This document shows positions 17,200 through 26,005 of a DNA stretch of 64,000 nt, one piece after another. The translations under genes were made by a program, and so were the position numbers. Position 1 is the stretch's first letter. The number at the start of each line of letters is the position of its first letter. The stretch is from Mycobacterium sp. 236(2023) (lineage in GTDB: Bacteria; Actinomycetota; Actinomycetes; Mycobacteriales; Mycobacteriaceae), in assembly GCF_029623955.1 (NCBI RefSeq), contig NZ_JARSBP010000003.1, forward strand, positions 930,001-994,000, given 5' to 3'. The notes under the pieces are model-generated. The model ran no database searches. It was not told where the DNA came from and saw nothing but the letters and a program-made list of their open reading frames with translations.

Positions 17200-18341
17200 G
17201 ACCGGCGGTAAAGACGGCGACGGCCGTCCTCGCTGTCGCCGTAGCCGCATCCGGATGTGGTTGGCGGGGACTGAACTCCGTCCCGCTGCCGGGTACCCAG
17301 GGCCACGGGCCGGACTCGTTCACGATCCAGGCGCAGATGCCCGATGTCGACAACGTCGAGCAGAACTCCCGCGTCCGCGTCGGTGACGTCAACGTCGGCA
17401 CTGTCAGCAAGATCGAGCGCCAAGGCTGGAACGCGTTGGTCACCATGACGATCGACGGCGACGTGAACCTGCCCGCCAACGCGACCGCCAAGATCGGCCA
17501 GACCAGCCTGCTGGGCTCGCAGCACATCGAGTTGTCGCCGCCGCCGAACACGCCGCCGGAAGGCCGACTCAAAGAAGGCACGCTGATCCCGCTGGAGAAC
17601 GCGGGCGCCTTCCCGACCACCGAGCAGGCGCTGGCCGCGGTCGCGCTTCTGCTCAACGGCGGTGGGCTGGGCCAGATTCAGGACATCACCGAGGCGCTCA
17701 GCGTCGCGTTCACCGGCCGGGAAAACGACCTGCGCAGCCTGATCGAACAACTCGACATCGCTGTCGGCCATCTCGACGATCAGAAGAACGACATCATCGC
17801 CACCTCGGAGAGCCTCGACAACTTGGTCGGGCAGATCGCCGAACAGAAGCCCGTCGTCGACAGGGCGTTGAAGACCATCCCGGATGCGCTGGCGGTGTTG
17901 CGCGATCAACGAGACCAGTTGTCCGAAGCCCTGGTGCAGCTCGGCAGATTCAGTGCGCTGGCAGCGGATTCGGTCAACCAGACTCAGGAAGCGCTCGTTC
18001 AGGAACTCAAGGACATCGGCCCCGTACTGCAGTCGCTGGCCGACGCCGGGCCCGCGCTGACGCGGTCGCTGAGCTTCCTGCCGACGTTCCCGTTCCCGAA
18101 AGAAACGCTGACCAACTGGCTGCGTGGCGATTACGCCAACCTGACGCTGATCGTCGACCTGACGCTGAGCCGGATCGACCAGGGCTTCTTCACCGGAACC
18201 CGGTTCGAGTGCAACCTGACTTGGCTGGAGTTGCAGTGGGGTCGCACCATCGGGCAGATGCCGAGCCCCTGCAACCACAACGTCCCGTACCCCGGTGGCA
18301 ACCCGCTGGTTGCGCCGTACCGCTGGGATCAGGGGCGCTGA
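17196..18341 (+). CDS. mceE: MceE-type lipoprotein (Lpr family) of the Mce importer
   Basis: 381 residues. The N terminus is a lipoprotein signal peptide ending in the lipobox ASGC (Cys20), so unlike its siblings it is lipid-anchored after cleavage. The MCE domain follows (RVRVGDVNVGTVSKIE), then the helical region. There is no proline-rich tail. Start is the ATG of the ATGA overlap, with GGGAGGCGGG just upstream. Confidence 0.92.
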   Translation: MRPAVKTATAVLAVAVAASGCGWRGLNSVPLPGTQGHGPDSFTIQAQMPDVDNVEQNSRVRVGDVNVGTVSKIERQGWNALVTMTIDGDVNLPANATAKIGQTSLLGSQHIELSPPPNTPPEGRLKEGTLIPLENAGAFPTTEQALAAVALLLNGGGLGQIQDITEALSVAFTGRENDLRSLIEQLDIAVGHLDDQKNDIIATSESLDNLVGQIAEQKPVVDRALKTIPDALAVLRDQRDQLSEALVQLGRFSALAADSVNQTQEALVQELKDIGPVLQSLADAGPALTRSLSFLPTFPFPKETLTNWLRGDYANLTLIVDLTLSRIDQGFFTGTRFECNLTWLELQWGRTIGQMPSPCNHNVPYPGGNPLVAPYRWDQGR

Positions 18342-18342
18342 C

Positions 18343-19803
18343 ATGAGACTGACCCGACAGATGCTCATCCAGCTCGCGATCTTCCTGCTGCTGGCCGTAA
18401 CCGCTTTGGGCATCATGGTTTTCGGATACATGCGGCTGCCGGCGATGATGGGCATCGGCCAGTACAAGGTGACCCTCGAGCTGCCGGAGACGGGTGGTCT
18501 CTATGAGCGGAGCAACGTCACCTACCGCGGCTCGCAGGTCGGCATCGTGGACAGCGTCGGTCTTACCGACAGCGGAGTGGCGGCGCAGTTGTCGCTCGAT
18601 TCGGGTGTCGACATCCCCGCCGACCTGATCGCATCGGTGCGCAGCCAGTCGGCGGTCGGCGAACAGTTCGTCGAGCTCGTCCCGCAGAGCGCCGACGGGC
18701 CGGTTCTCAGCGACGGTGACGTCATTCCGCGGGACCGTGCCACGGTGCCACCGGACGTGAACACGGTTCTTGAGCTGACCAACGAAGGGCTCCAAGCGAT
18801 CCCGCAGGAGAACCTCAGGACGGTCATCGACGAGTCCTACCTGGCAGTCGGAGGGCTCGGCCCCGAACTGCGGCGTCTCGTCAGCGGGTCGACGCAGCTG
18901 GCGATCGACGCCAGGGCGAACCTGGATTCGCTGACGACGGTGATCGACGACGTGCAACCGGTGCTCGATTCCCAGACCGACACGTCGGGCGCCATTCAGG
19001 CATGGGCGGCGAACCTGGCGGACATCACCGGTCAGCTGCAGCGCGAGGACGCCTCGGTGTCGGGCGTGCTCAGGAACGGGCCCGGCGCGGCCGAAGAGGT
19101 GCGTGCGCTGTTCGATCAGCTGCAACCGACGCTGCCGATCGTGTTGGCCAACCTGGTGAACGTCGGTGAAGTCGCCGTCACCTATCAGCCCAACCTCGAG
19201 CAGCTGCTCGTGCTGCTGCCGCAGGGCACCGCCGTGACCCAGGCGGTCGGCGTCGCCAAGAACGGCACCAAGCAGGACTACATGGGTGACTACCTCACCC
19301 TCAATCTCAACCTCAACATCCCGCCGCCCTGCAACACCGGCTTCTTGCCGCCCCAGCAGCAGCGGCCGCCGACGTTCGAGGACTATCCCGACCGGCCGGC
19401 AGGTGACGTGTACTGCCGCGTGCCGCAGGACGGCGCCTTCAACGTCCGAGGAGCTCGCAACATCCCCTGCGTCACGGTGCCGGGCAAACGCGCACCGACC
19501 GCCAAGATGTGTGAGAGCAGCGAGAACTACGTGCCGCTGAACGACGGATACAACTGGAAGGGCGACCCGAACGCGACGTTGTCCGGTCAGGCCGTCCCGC
19601 AGCTGCCTCCTGGTGAACAACCAGCAGAAGTGCCTCCTCCGCCGGGCCCGGCGCCGCCACCGATCGCGGCCGCCGAATATGATCCCGCGAACGGCACGTA
19701 CGTTGGACCGGACGGACGTGTGCACACACAGTCCAACCTGGCCCAGGGTGCCACAGAGGAGCGAACATGGCAGACGATGCTGCTGCCCCCGACGGGGAAC
19801 TGA
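18343..19803 (+). CDS. mceF: MceF-type protein of the Mce importer
   Basis: 486 residues, N-terminal anchor (about 8-30), MCE domain (TYRGSQVGIVDSVGL), long helical region and a C-terminal part with several Cys, then a Pro-rich stretch near residue 430. Last of the six Mce subunits. The ATG lies one base after the mceE stop. Its 3' end overlaps the next gene by 37 bases. Confidence 0.92.
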   Translation: MRLTRQMLIQLAIFLLLAVTALGIMVFGYMRLPAMMGIGQYKVTLELPETGGLYERSNVTYRGSQVGIVDSVGLTDSGVAAQLSLDSGVDIPADLIASVRSQSAVGEQFVELVPQSADGPVLSDGDVIPRDRATVPPDVNTVLELTNEGLQAIPQENLRTVIDESYLAVGGLGPELRRLVSGSTQLAIDARANLDSLTTVIDDVQPVLDSQTDTSGAIQAWAANLADITGQLQREDASVSGVLRNGPGAAEEVRALFDQLQPTLPIVLANLVNVGEVAVTYQPNLEQLLVLLPQGTAVTQAVGVAKNGTKQDYMGDYLTLNLNLNIPPPCNTGFLPPQQQRPPTFEDYPDRPAGDVYCRVPQDGAFNVRGARNIPCVTVPGKRAPTAKMCESSENYVPLNDGYNWKGDPNATLSGQAVPQLPPGEQPAEVPPPPGPAPPPIAAAEYDPANGTYVGPDGRVHTQSNLAQGATEERTWQTMLLPPTGN

Positions 19804-20381
19804 CCGACGCCGAGGAGCAGACGGCAGCCGCCGAACCTGAGGATGCCGAGCTCGACGACACCGACGAGACCGAAGAAGAGGCTCCGGCGAAGGCGCCGAT
19901 GTCGCACGTCTCCCTCGCCCTCATCGCAGGCCTTGTCGGTGTGCTGGCGCTCGCGGGTCTCACGGGGTGGCTGGGCTATCAGACCTACGAGTCGCACCGC
20001 GCCGAGGAGCAGCGCAGCCTCTTCCTCCAGGTCGGCCGGCAGGGTGCGCTGAACCTGACGACGATCAACTACGAGAGTGCCGAAGCCGACGTCCAGCGCA
20101 TCCTCGATTCGGCGACGGGCACCTTCTACGATGATTTCCAGCAGCGCGCGGAACCGTTCGTCCAGGTGGTCAAGCAGGCCCAGTCGAAGTCCGTCGGCAC
20201 CATCTCCGAGGCAGGCCTGGAGTCCGCCGGCGACGACGAGGCCCAAGTTCTCGTCGCGGTCAACGTCCAGACGACGAACGCCGGCGCCCCCGAACCCCAA
20301 CCGCGGGCGTGGCGGATGCGGATCTCGGTGCAGGACATCGACGGACAGGCCAAGGTGTCGAACGTGGAGTTCGTGCCGTGA
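19767..20381 (+). CDS. Mce-associated membrane protein (Mam), first
   Basis: 204 residues. A very acidic N terminus (residues 1-42, Asp/Glu/Ala) precedes one membrane segment (about 49-69), followed by a periplasmic NTF2-like alpha+beta domain. Mce-associated proteins of this shape follow mce operons and stabilise the importer. The start lies inside mceF, and the stop overlaps the start of the second Mam gene (GTGA). Confidence 0.87.
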   Translation: MADDAAAPDGELTDAEEQTAAAEPEDAELDDTDETEEEAPAKAPMSHVSLALIAGLVGVLALAGLTGWLGYQTYESHRAEEQRSLFLQVGRQGALNLTTINYESAEADVQRILDSATGTFYDDFQQRAEPFVQVVKQAQSKSVGTISEAGLESAGDDEAQVLVAVNVQTTNAGAPEPQPRAWRMRISVQDIDGQAKVSNVEFVP

Positions 20382-21031
20382 CCGAAGACGTGAAGGACGA
20401 CGAGGCGACCAAGACCGTGGCAGACGACGAGACCACAGCCGAAGAGATCGAGGAGTCGACGGCGGTCGAGGAGTCCGTGGGCACCGAGGAACCGGCGGAG
20501 TCGGGTACCGCGAAGAAAGGCCTCGACTGGAAGCGCGTCGTCGCGTTCGTCGTGCTGCCCGCGCTGGCGCTCGTCCTCGCGGCCGGTGCCGGTTACCTCA
20601 AGTGGCAGGACGACACCAACAGCGACGGCGTCATTCAGGTCGACGTCTCCGGATCGCGGTCACCGGCCGAGGTCGCCGTGCAGGCGGCCCGCGACAGCAC
20701 GATCGCGTTGTTGTCGTACACGCCCGACAAGGTCGAGGAGCAGCTCGGCGCGGCGCGCGAGCTGCTGACCGGTGAGTTCCGGGACTCCTACACCTCGCTG
20801 ACCAGCGATGTCGTGATCCCGGGTGCGAAAGAGAAGCAGATCTCGGCGCTCGCGTCGGTGCCGGCGGCGGCATCGGTGTCGGTGGATCGTGACAAAGCGG
20901 TCGTGCTGTTGTTCGTGAACCAGACGGTGACGGTCGGCTCCGATCCGCCGACCGACACCGCGTCCAGCGTGCGGGTGACGCTGGAGAAACACGACGACCG
21001 CTGGCTGATCTCGCAGTTCGACCCGGTGTAG
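20378..21031 (+). CDS. Mce-associated membrane protein (Mam), second
   Basis: 217 residues with the same plan as its neighbour: acidic Thr/Glu-rich N terminus (about 1-45), a single membrane segment (about 51-71), then a periplasmic domain ending RWLISQFDPV. Start is GTG in a GTGA overlap. It is the last gene of the operon; a long stem-loop follows 13 bases after the stop. Confidence 0.87.
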   Translation: MTEDVKDDEATKTVADDETTAEEIEESTAVEESVGTEEPAESGTAKKGLDWKRVVAFVVLPALALVLAAGAGYLKWQDDTNSDGVIQVDVSGSRSPAEVAVQAARDSTIALLSYTPDKVEEQLGAARELLTGEFRDSYTSLTSDVVIPGAKEKQISALASVPAAASVSVDRDKAVVLLFVNQTVTVGSDPPTDTASSVRVTLEKHDDRWLISQFDPV

Positions 21032-21043
21032 ACGCGCGATACG

Positions 21044-21080
21044 GGCGCAGTTGGTCAACGTCAGATTGACCAACTACGCC
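21044..21080. terminator. Long stem-loop between convergent mce operon and SDR gene
   Basis: Two 15-base arms (21044-21058 and 21066-21080) pair with one mismatch around the 7-base loop CGTCAGA. No T-run follows. Its position between convergent stops suggests a bidirectional terminator. The right arm and its flank recur near 43980 (see findings). Confidence 0.6.
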
Positions 21081-21084
21081 GAAA

Positions 21085-21894
21085 TCACTTCTTCCGGCCG
21101 CCGGGGTGGCTGCGCGCCAGCATCGGCAATAGCATCCATCGCGGGGCGAGCCGGTTCAGCATCGCCGCGGCACGATTGGGAGCGCCGGGCACGATGACCC
21201 GCCGGCCACGCGCGAGACCGTCGATCGCGGTCTTGGCCACGGCATCGGCCTCTTCCCAGAGGAACTTCGGCAGCAGCTTCTCGGCCTCCTCGTCGGGAAT
21301 GCCTGCGGCCTCGCCGAATCCGGTGCGCACCGGGCCCGGGCACACGACAGCGGCCGTCACCCCGGTGCCCTTGAGCTCCTCGCTCATCGCCTCCGTGTAG
21401 GACAGCACGAACGCTTTGGCCGCGCCGTAGGACGCCTGCCAGGGCACCGGCCCGAACGCGCCGACGGACGCGACGTTGAGCACCGCGCCACCGCCGCGGG
21501 CCACCATGCCGGGGACGAACCGGGTGCACAAGTCGACGACGGCGGCGACGTCGACCTCGACGAGCCGCAGTTCCGCGGCGACGTCGACGGCGGTGACCGC
21601 ACCCAGGTTGGACATCCCGGCGTTGTTGACGAGGATGTCGACGGTCAGCCCGAGGGCGGCGACCTGGCCCGGCAGCGACGCACGATCGTCCGGATTCGCG
21701 AGATCGACCGGGACGACGTACGCGCCAGGGCCGAGTGAGTCGGCCAGCGACCGAAGACGATCGGCACGCCGCGCAACCAGGATCACCTGATATCCGCGCC
21801 CCATCAGTTCGCGGGCGATCTCCTCGCCGATTCCCGACGATGCGCCGGTGACCAGAGCCGCGCCGGTACGGGACGGGCTCGGCAGCGGCGGCAT
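21085..21894 (-). CDS. Short-chain dehydrogenase/reductase
   Basis: 269 residues, classical SDR: cofactor motif TGASSGIG (17-24), NNAG (90-93) and the catalytic Ser143, Tyr156, Lys160 (VASVG, YGAAK). It reduces or oxidises a carbonyl or hydroxyl with NAD(P)H; the substrate is unknown. The ATG was chosen because a TAGGCT box lies seven bases upstream, giving a leaderless message. It shares a mirror-image promoter with the WS/DGAT-like gene, so the two are likely to be co-expressed. Confidence 0.87.
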   Translation of the reverse strand: MPPLPSPSRTGAALVTGASSGIGEEIARELMGRGYQVILVARRADRLRSLADSLGPGAYVVPVDLANPDDRASLPGQVAALGLTVDILVNNAGMSNLGAVTAVDVAAELRLVEVDVAAVVDLCTRFVPGMVARGGGAVLNVASVGAFGPVPWQASYGAAKAFVLSYTEAMSEELKGTGVTAAVVCPGPVRTGFGEAAGIPDEEAEKLLPKFLWEEADAVAKTAIDGLARGRRVIVPGAPNRAAAMLNRLAPRWMLLPMLARSHPGGRKK

Positions 21895-21901
21895 GCGGCA
21901 C

Positions 21902-21911
21902 AGCCTAGCCT
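21902..21911. promoter_or_regulatory. Overlapping divergent -10 boxes (two leaderless starts)
   Basis: The core AGCCTAGCCT contains TAGCCT for the plus strand (21906-21911) and TAGGCT for the minus strand (21907-21902). Each is seven bases from its ATG (21919 and 21894). The complete intergenic region is only 24 bases. Confidence 0.55.
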
Positions 21912-21918
21912 GGGGCAC

Positions 21919-23181
21919 ATGACCGTGAGCCGACTTGCCGCGGTGGACGCCCAGAGCTTGTGGACATCGGGTGCGATTCCCAACGACCACTACGCGCTGT
22001 ATGCGTTCGGAGAGCCGCAGAGCGGACTGGAACCCGCATTGCAGGAGATCCGGGACAGAGCACGCGCGTGTTCCGCGCTGCGAATCCGCATCGCCGACAC
22101 CGGCTTCTGGACCTACCCGGTGTGGGACCCGTGTGAGGTCGGAGAGGGTCAGTTCGTCGTCCATGAGTTGGCCGACCGTATTTGGGCGGCATGTTTGGCG
22201 GCGGTGCGCAGCCTGACCGACGATCAGCTCGATCAGCGGGTGATGTCCTGGCGGTTGCATGTGTACCCGGCGATCGACGGGGTGCCGGGCACGGGACGCG
22301 GCACGGTCGCGGTCCTGCAGGCCTCGCATGCGTTCGCCGACGGCAAGCGGTCCGCGGCGCTGGCGGGGTACCTGTTCGGCCGAGAGGGGGAGGTACCTGC
22401 TGTCACGGTGCCATCGCGTAGCGTCCTCGCATTTCCGCGACGCTCGATCGCGGCGGCGTTGACCCATCGCAGACTGGTCCGCGACACGGCCGCGGGTCTG
22501 GTTCCTGCGCAAGCAGATTCACGGCCGGCGATGCGCACCAACACGCGACCCGCCGGCGCCAGAGACATCCGGACCGTGATCCGCGACCGGGCGGAACTGC
22601 CGGGGCCGACGGTGACCGTCGGGGTGCTGACGGCGGTGTCGGCGGCGCTGGCCGGACACCTGCGTGAGCTCGGCGACGACCCTTCGCTGCTCGGAGCTGA
22701 GGTCCCGATGGCGAAGGTGGGGCCACGCCTGGCGAACAACCACTACGGCAACGTCGGGATCGGGCTGTATCCGGACGTCGAAGCGGGGCAGCGAGCCCGG
22801 CGAATCGCCGCGGACCTGTATCAGCGTCGCCGCCGCCGGAGCCATCCGGCGATGCGCGCTGAGGCGGAAGCGCTCGCAGCGGTGCCGGCTCCCGTATTAC
22901 GTTGGGGGGTAAGCATGTTCGACCCGGATGTTCGCTCGCCCACGGTGAACGGCAACACGGTGGTGTCCAGCGTCGATCGCGGGGCGAAGGACCTCCGGTT
23001 CGGCGATGCTCCTGTTCTGCTGGCCGCGAGCTTTCCGGCTCTGTCCCCGATGATGGGATTGACGCACGGTGTCAACGGAATCGGCGAGACGATCACCATC
23101 AGCGTGCACGCGGCTGAGTCGTCAATCGGAGATGTCGACGCGTACGTGGACCGGCTGGAGTCGGAGCTTCGCGGGTCCTAG
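21919..23181 (+). CDS. WS/DGAT-like acyltransferase family protein
   Basis: 420 residues. The condensing motif HxxxDG is present as HAFADG (His137, Asp141, Gly142), and the C-terminal part contains the Asn/Gly-rich region (NNHYGNVGIGLYP) seen in wax ester synthase/diacylglycerol acyltransferases. It would move an acyl group from acyl-CoA to an alcohol or diacylglycerol at the membrane face. It is slightly short and diverged compared with the Tgs enzymes, so a different acyl acceptor is possible. Its stop overlaps that of the convergent TetR gene. Confidence 0.72.
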   Translation: MTVSRLAAVDAQSLWTSGAIPNDHYALYAFGEPQSGLEPALQEIRDRARACSALRIRIADTGFWTYPVWDPCEVGEGQFVVHELADRIWAACLAAVRSLTDDQLDQRVMSWRLHVYPAIDGVPGTGRGTVAVLQASHAFADGKRSAALAGYLFGREGEVPAVTVPSRSVLAFPRRSIAAALTHRRLVRDTAAGLVPAQADSRPAMRTNTRPAGARDIRTVIRDRAELPGPTVTVGVLTAVSAALAGHLRELGDDPSLLGAEVPMAKVGPRLANNHYGNVGIGLYPDVEAGQRARRIAADLYQRRRRRSHPAMRAEAEALAAVPAPVLRWGVSMFDPDVRSPTVNGNTVVSSVDRGAKDLRFGDAPVLLAASFPALSPMMGLTHGVNGIGETITISVHAAESSIGDVDAYVDRLESELRGS

Positions 23182-23852
23182 GCCAGCGTCGCGACGACCT
23201 TCTCCATGGATTGTGTTGCGGCGTCGCGGTCGTCGCCCATTCCGACCAGCGTGTCGATGATCAGCGGGCCGAGGATCTGGACCAGGCCGTGCCCTTCGTG
23301 GCCGAAGAAGCCGGCCAGCTCGAGCATGACGGCACCGTGGTTGATACTCCACAATCGGCCGGCCACGGCGAGCTCGTCGTCGTCGCGGATCCGGCCGGCA
23401 TCGATCATCCGGTGGACTGCGTTGTGCAAGGCCCCGAACGACGCCGTCCACTCGGCACGGTTGGTCGCGCTCTCGGAGACCGTGATGTCGCTGCGGAACT
23501 TGGAGATCGACGCCGGGGACGTTGCGCCGAAGATCAGTTGGTAGCGCTGGGGATTGGCGAGCGCGAACTGGTGGTAGGCCAGCCCCATCGACAGGAAGTC
23601 GGCGACCGGGTCGTCGGTTTCGGGTATGTCGGTGAGGACTTCGGTGAATCGGAGGAAAACCTGCACGGCGATCGCGTCCAGCAGCCCGGACATGCCGCCG
23701 AAGTGGGTGTAGAGCGCCATCGTCGACGTGCCCGCCCGGGTGGTGACACTGCGCGCACTCAACGCGGAGAGGCCATCGCGTTCCATCAGTTCGATCCCGG
23801 CTGCGACGAGCTTGTCGGGCAAGGCTTCGCGCGGCGAACTCATGGTTGCCAT
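23178..23852 (-). CDS. TetR-family regulator of the carotenoid oxygenase (Rv0653c-like)
   Basis: 224 residues. Helix-turn-helix in GIELMERDGLSALSARSVTTRAGTS followed by ALYTHFGG (about 19-53, split here into its helices), with a C-terminal helical effector domain. It is divergent from the carotenoid oxygenase gene, and two ATAAC-nnn-GTTAT palindromes lie in the short gap, so it very probably represses both genes. The gene order matches Rv0653c-Rv0654 of M. tuberculosis from memory. The start may be nine bases further in (Met4). Confidence 0.87.
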   Translation of the reverse strand: MATMSSPREALPDKLVAAGIELMERDGLSALSARSVTTRAGTSTMALYTHFGGMSGLLDAIAVQVFLRFTEVLTDIPETDDPVADFLSMGLAYHQFALANPQRYQLIFGATSPASISKFRSDITVSESATNRAEWTASFGALHNAVHRMIDAGRIRDDDELAVAGRLWSINHGAVMLELAGFFGHEGHGLVQILGPLIIDTLVGMGDDRDAATQSMEKVVATLA

Positions 23853-23858
23853 GCTGCC

Positions 23859-23897
23859 ATAACGGTGTTATACACAAGGGACTTATAACGCTGTTAT
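23859..23897. promoter_or_regulatory. Tandem TetR operators (ATAAC-nnn-GTTAT, two copies)
   Basis: ATAACGGTGTTAT at 23859-23871 and ATAACGCTGTTAT at 23885-23897, the latter extended to TATAACGCTGTTATA. Centres are 26 bases apart. Both lie between the TetR gene and the oxygenase gene and cover the likely promoters. Confidence 0.72.
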
Positions 23898-23912
23898 AGG
23901 AGAGGTGTCGCG

Positions 23913-25364
23913 ATGGGGAACGCATATCTGGAAGGCGCGTTGGCGCCGATCTCCGAGGAGTTGACGCTGACCGATCTCGAGGTCACGGGCGCTATTCCCG
24001 AGTATCTGGACGGCCGTTACCTGCGCAACGGGCCCAACCCGATCGGCGAGATCGATCCCGACCTCTACCACTGGTTCGTCGGAGACGGCATGGTCCACGG
24101 CATCCGGATGCGTGCCGGAAAGGCCGAGTGGTACCGGAACCGGTGGGTGCGCGGCCCGCAGGCGACGCGTCTGCTCGGTGAGCCCAAGCGTGAGGGGCAT
24201 GTCGGCCTCGCCTCGGTCGGAGCGAACACCAACGTCATCGGGCACGCGGGAAAGACATTGGCGCTCATCGAGTCCGGCGCAGCGAACTACGAGCTCACGG
24301 AAGAACTCGACACCGTCGGCGTCTGCGATTTCGACGGCACCCTGAGTGGCGGCTACACCGCCCATCCCAAACGTGATCCCGACACCGGTGAGCTGCACGC
24401 GATGTCGTACAACTTCCTGAACGGAAACGCAGTGCAGTACTCGCTCATCGGGACCGACGGCCGCGCCAGGCGGACCGTCGACATCGAGGTCGCCGGCAGC
24501 CCTATGATGCACGACTTCTCGCTGACGGAGCGCCACGTCGTCATCTACGACCTGCCGGTGACCTTCGACGCCCGCAAGGCCGCCGCGATCACCGTGCCGC
24601 GGAACCTGCGGCTGCCCGCACGACTGGTGTTGTCCGCGTTGATCGGTCGCGTGCGCATTCCCGATCCGGTGACGGCACGCATACCCCGGAGCCAAACGTC
24701 GGACAAGGGCTTTCCGTACTCGTGGAACCCGCGCTATCCCGCGCGGGTCGGCGTCATGCCACGCGAAGGCACCAATGCCGACGTCCGGTGGTTCGACGTC
24801 GAACCCTGCTACGTCTTCCACCCGATGAACGCCTATGACTCGCCCGAGGACAACACGATCGTCCTCGACGTCGTGCGACACCCGAAGATGTTCGCCACCG
24901 ACCACCTCGGCCCCAACGAGGGCTCGCCTACGCTCGACCGCTGGACCGTCGACCTCGCCGACGGCAAGGTGCGCGAATCCCGCCTCGACGACCGCGGACA
25001 GGAGTTCCCCCGTGTCGACGAGCGGCGCGTCGGCAAGAAGCATCGCTACGGTTACGCGCCGCACGTCACCGAAGGGGCCGTCGCGGACGGTGTCCTGCTC
25101 AAGCACGACTTCGTGGGTGGCGGAAGCGCGACGCGATCCTTTGGAGCGGGTAAGAGCGTGGGCGAGTTCGTGTTCCATCCGTCGAGCCCGGGTGCCGCCG
25201 AGGACGACGGCGTGCTCATGGGTTATGTCTACGACCACGCAACCGACCGCAGTGAGCTCGCGATTCTCGACGCGGCCACCCTCGAGGACGTTGCGAGCGT
25301 CAAGCTCCCGCACCGCGTGCCCGCCGGATTCCACGGAAACTGGGTGCCCTCGAACACGGGGTAG
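23913..25364 (+). CDS. Carotenoid cleavage oxygenase (RPE65 family, Rv0654-like)
   Basis: 483 residues, the standard length for this non-haem iron family. The four iron-binding His are visible as AHP (His151), MHDF (His200), FHP (His303) and FHG (His474), at the spacings expected for the seven-bladed propeller. The N-terminal GRYLRNGPNP and WFVGDGMVHG are also family hallmarks. It cleaves a conjugated double bond of a carotenoid or apocarotenoid to aldehydes. AGGAGAGG precedes the ATG. Repression by the adjacent TetR protein is likely. Confidence 0.92.
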   Translation: MGNAYLEGALAPISEELTLTDLEVTGAIPEYLDGRYLRNGPNPIGEIDPDLYHWFVGDGMVHGIRMRAGKAEWYRNRWVRGPQATRLLGEPKREGHVGLASVGANTNVIGHAGKTLALIESGAANYELTEELDTVGVCDFDGTLSGGYTAHPKRDPDTGELHAMSYNFLNGNAVQYSLIGTDGRARRTVDIEVAGSPMMHDFSLTERHVVIYDLPVTFDARKAAAITVPRNLRLPARLVLSALIGRVRIPDPVTARIPRSQTSDKGFPYSWNPRYPARVGVMPREGTNADVRWFDVEPCYVFHPMNAYDSPEDNTIVLDVVRHPKMFATDHLGPNEGSPTLDRWTVDLADGKVRESRLDDRGQEFPRVDERRVGKKHRYGYAPHVTEGAVADGVLLKHDFVGGGSATRSFGAGKSVGEFVFHPSSPGAAEDDGVLMGYVYDHATDRSELAILDAATLEDVASVKLPHRVPAGFHGNWVPSNTG

Positions 25365-25402
25365 GCCCAGGGGTGGGGTGGGCGGCGGCGTGACAGATGT
25401 TC

Positions 25403-25408
25403 TAAGTT
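25403..25408 (+). promoter_or_regulatory. Candidate -10 box (TAAGTT), leaderless start
   Basis: TAAGTT seven bases before the ATG at 25416, with no Shine-Dalgarno in between. Confidence 0.4.
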
Positions 25409-25415
25409 TTGTTAC

Positions 25416-25949
25416 ATGACTGCCTACGACAGTTCCATGGACGTCGGACTCCTGATCTTGCGTGTCGTCCTCGGCCTGACCATGGCCGCCCACGGCTACA
25501 ACAAGTTCTTCGGCAAGGGTGGGCTCAAGGGCACCGCCGGCTGGTTCGACAGCATGGGGATGAAGCCGGGCATGTTCCACGCCCGCGTCGCCGCCACCAC
25601 CGAGATGGCGGCCGGCCTGGGCCTTGCGGTCGGTCTGCTCACCCCGATCCCGGCCGCCGGATTCGTGGCGCTGATGTTCGTCGCGGCCTGGACGGTGCAC
25701 AAGGAGAACGGCTTCTTCATCGTCAAGGAAGGCTGGGAGTACAACCTGGTGCTGGCCGCCTCGGCCGTCGGCATCGCCACCATCGGCGCCGGCAAGCTCA
25801 GCCTCGACTACGCCCTCTTCGGCACATCCGGCGTGTACGAGTACCTGCACGGCTGGTGGGGGCTGCTCATCGCGCTCGTCCTCGGCCTCGCCGGTGGTAT
25901 CGGTCAGCTGGTCATCTTCTACCGCCCGCCCGCCAAGACCGCGTCGTAG
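25416..25949 (+). CDS. DoxX-family membrane protein
   Basis: 177 residues with four or five hydrophobic segments. The N-terminal pattern LLILRVVLGLTMAAHGYNKF followed by GWFDSMGM and later AVGLLTPIPAAGFVALMFVA is typical of DoxX. The family is linked to oxidoreductases and to redox or thiol homeostasis in mycobacteria, but the biochemical role here is not known. A second, divergent DoxX protein is encoded at 48109-48663. Confidence 0.83.
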   Translation: MTAYDSSMDVGLLILRVVLGLTMAAHGYNKFFGKGGLKGTAGWFDSMGMKPGMFHARVAATTEMAAGLGLAVGLLTPIPAAGFVALMFVAAWTVHKENGFFIVKEGWEYNLVLAASAVGIATIGAGKLSLDYALFGTSGVYEYLHGWWGLLIALVLGLAGGIGQLVIFYRPPAKTAS

Positions 25950-25981
25950 AAGCCAACTACACCCGAACCGCTCAGGCGAAC

Positions 25982-25999
25982 TGGAACACGTTCTAGTCT
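25982..25999 (+). promoter_or_regulatory. KstR-type operator overlapping a -10 box
   Basis: TGGAACACGTTCTA (25982-25995) matches the KstR consensus TnnAACnnGTTnnA at every fixed position and is a near-palindrome. TAGTCT (25994-25999) starts within it and lies six bases before the ATG at 26006. KstR bound here would block the promoter, linking the downstream gene to sterol-responsive control. Confidence 0.65.
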
Positions 26000-26005
26000 G
26001 AGCGA

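Noticed and set aside
23883..25850. 655-codon frame antisense to the carotenoid oxygenase and DoxX genes
   Set aside because: High-GC shadow frame. The plus strand carries four iron His at family spacing and a DoxX pattern.
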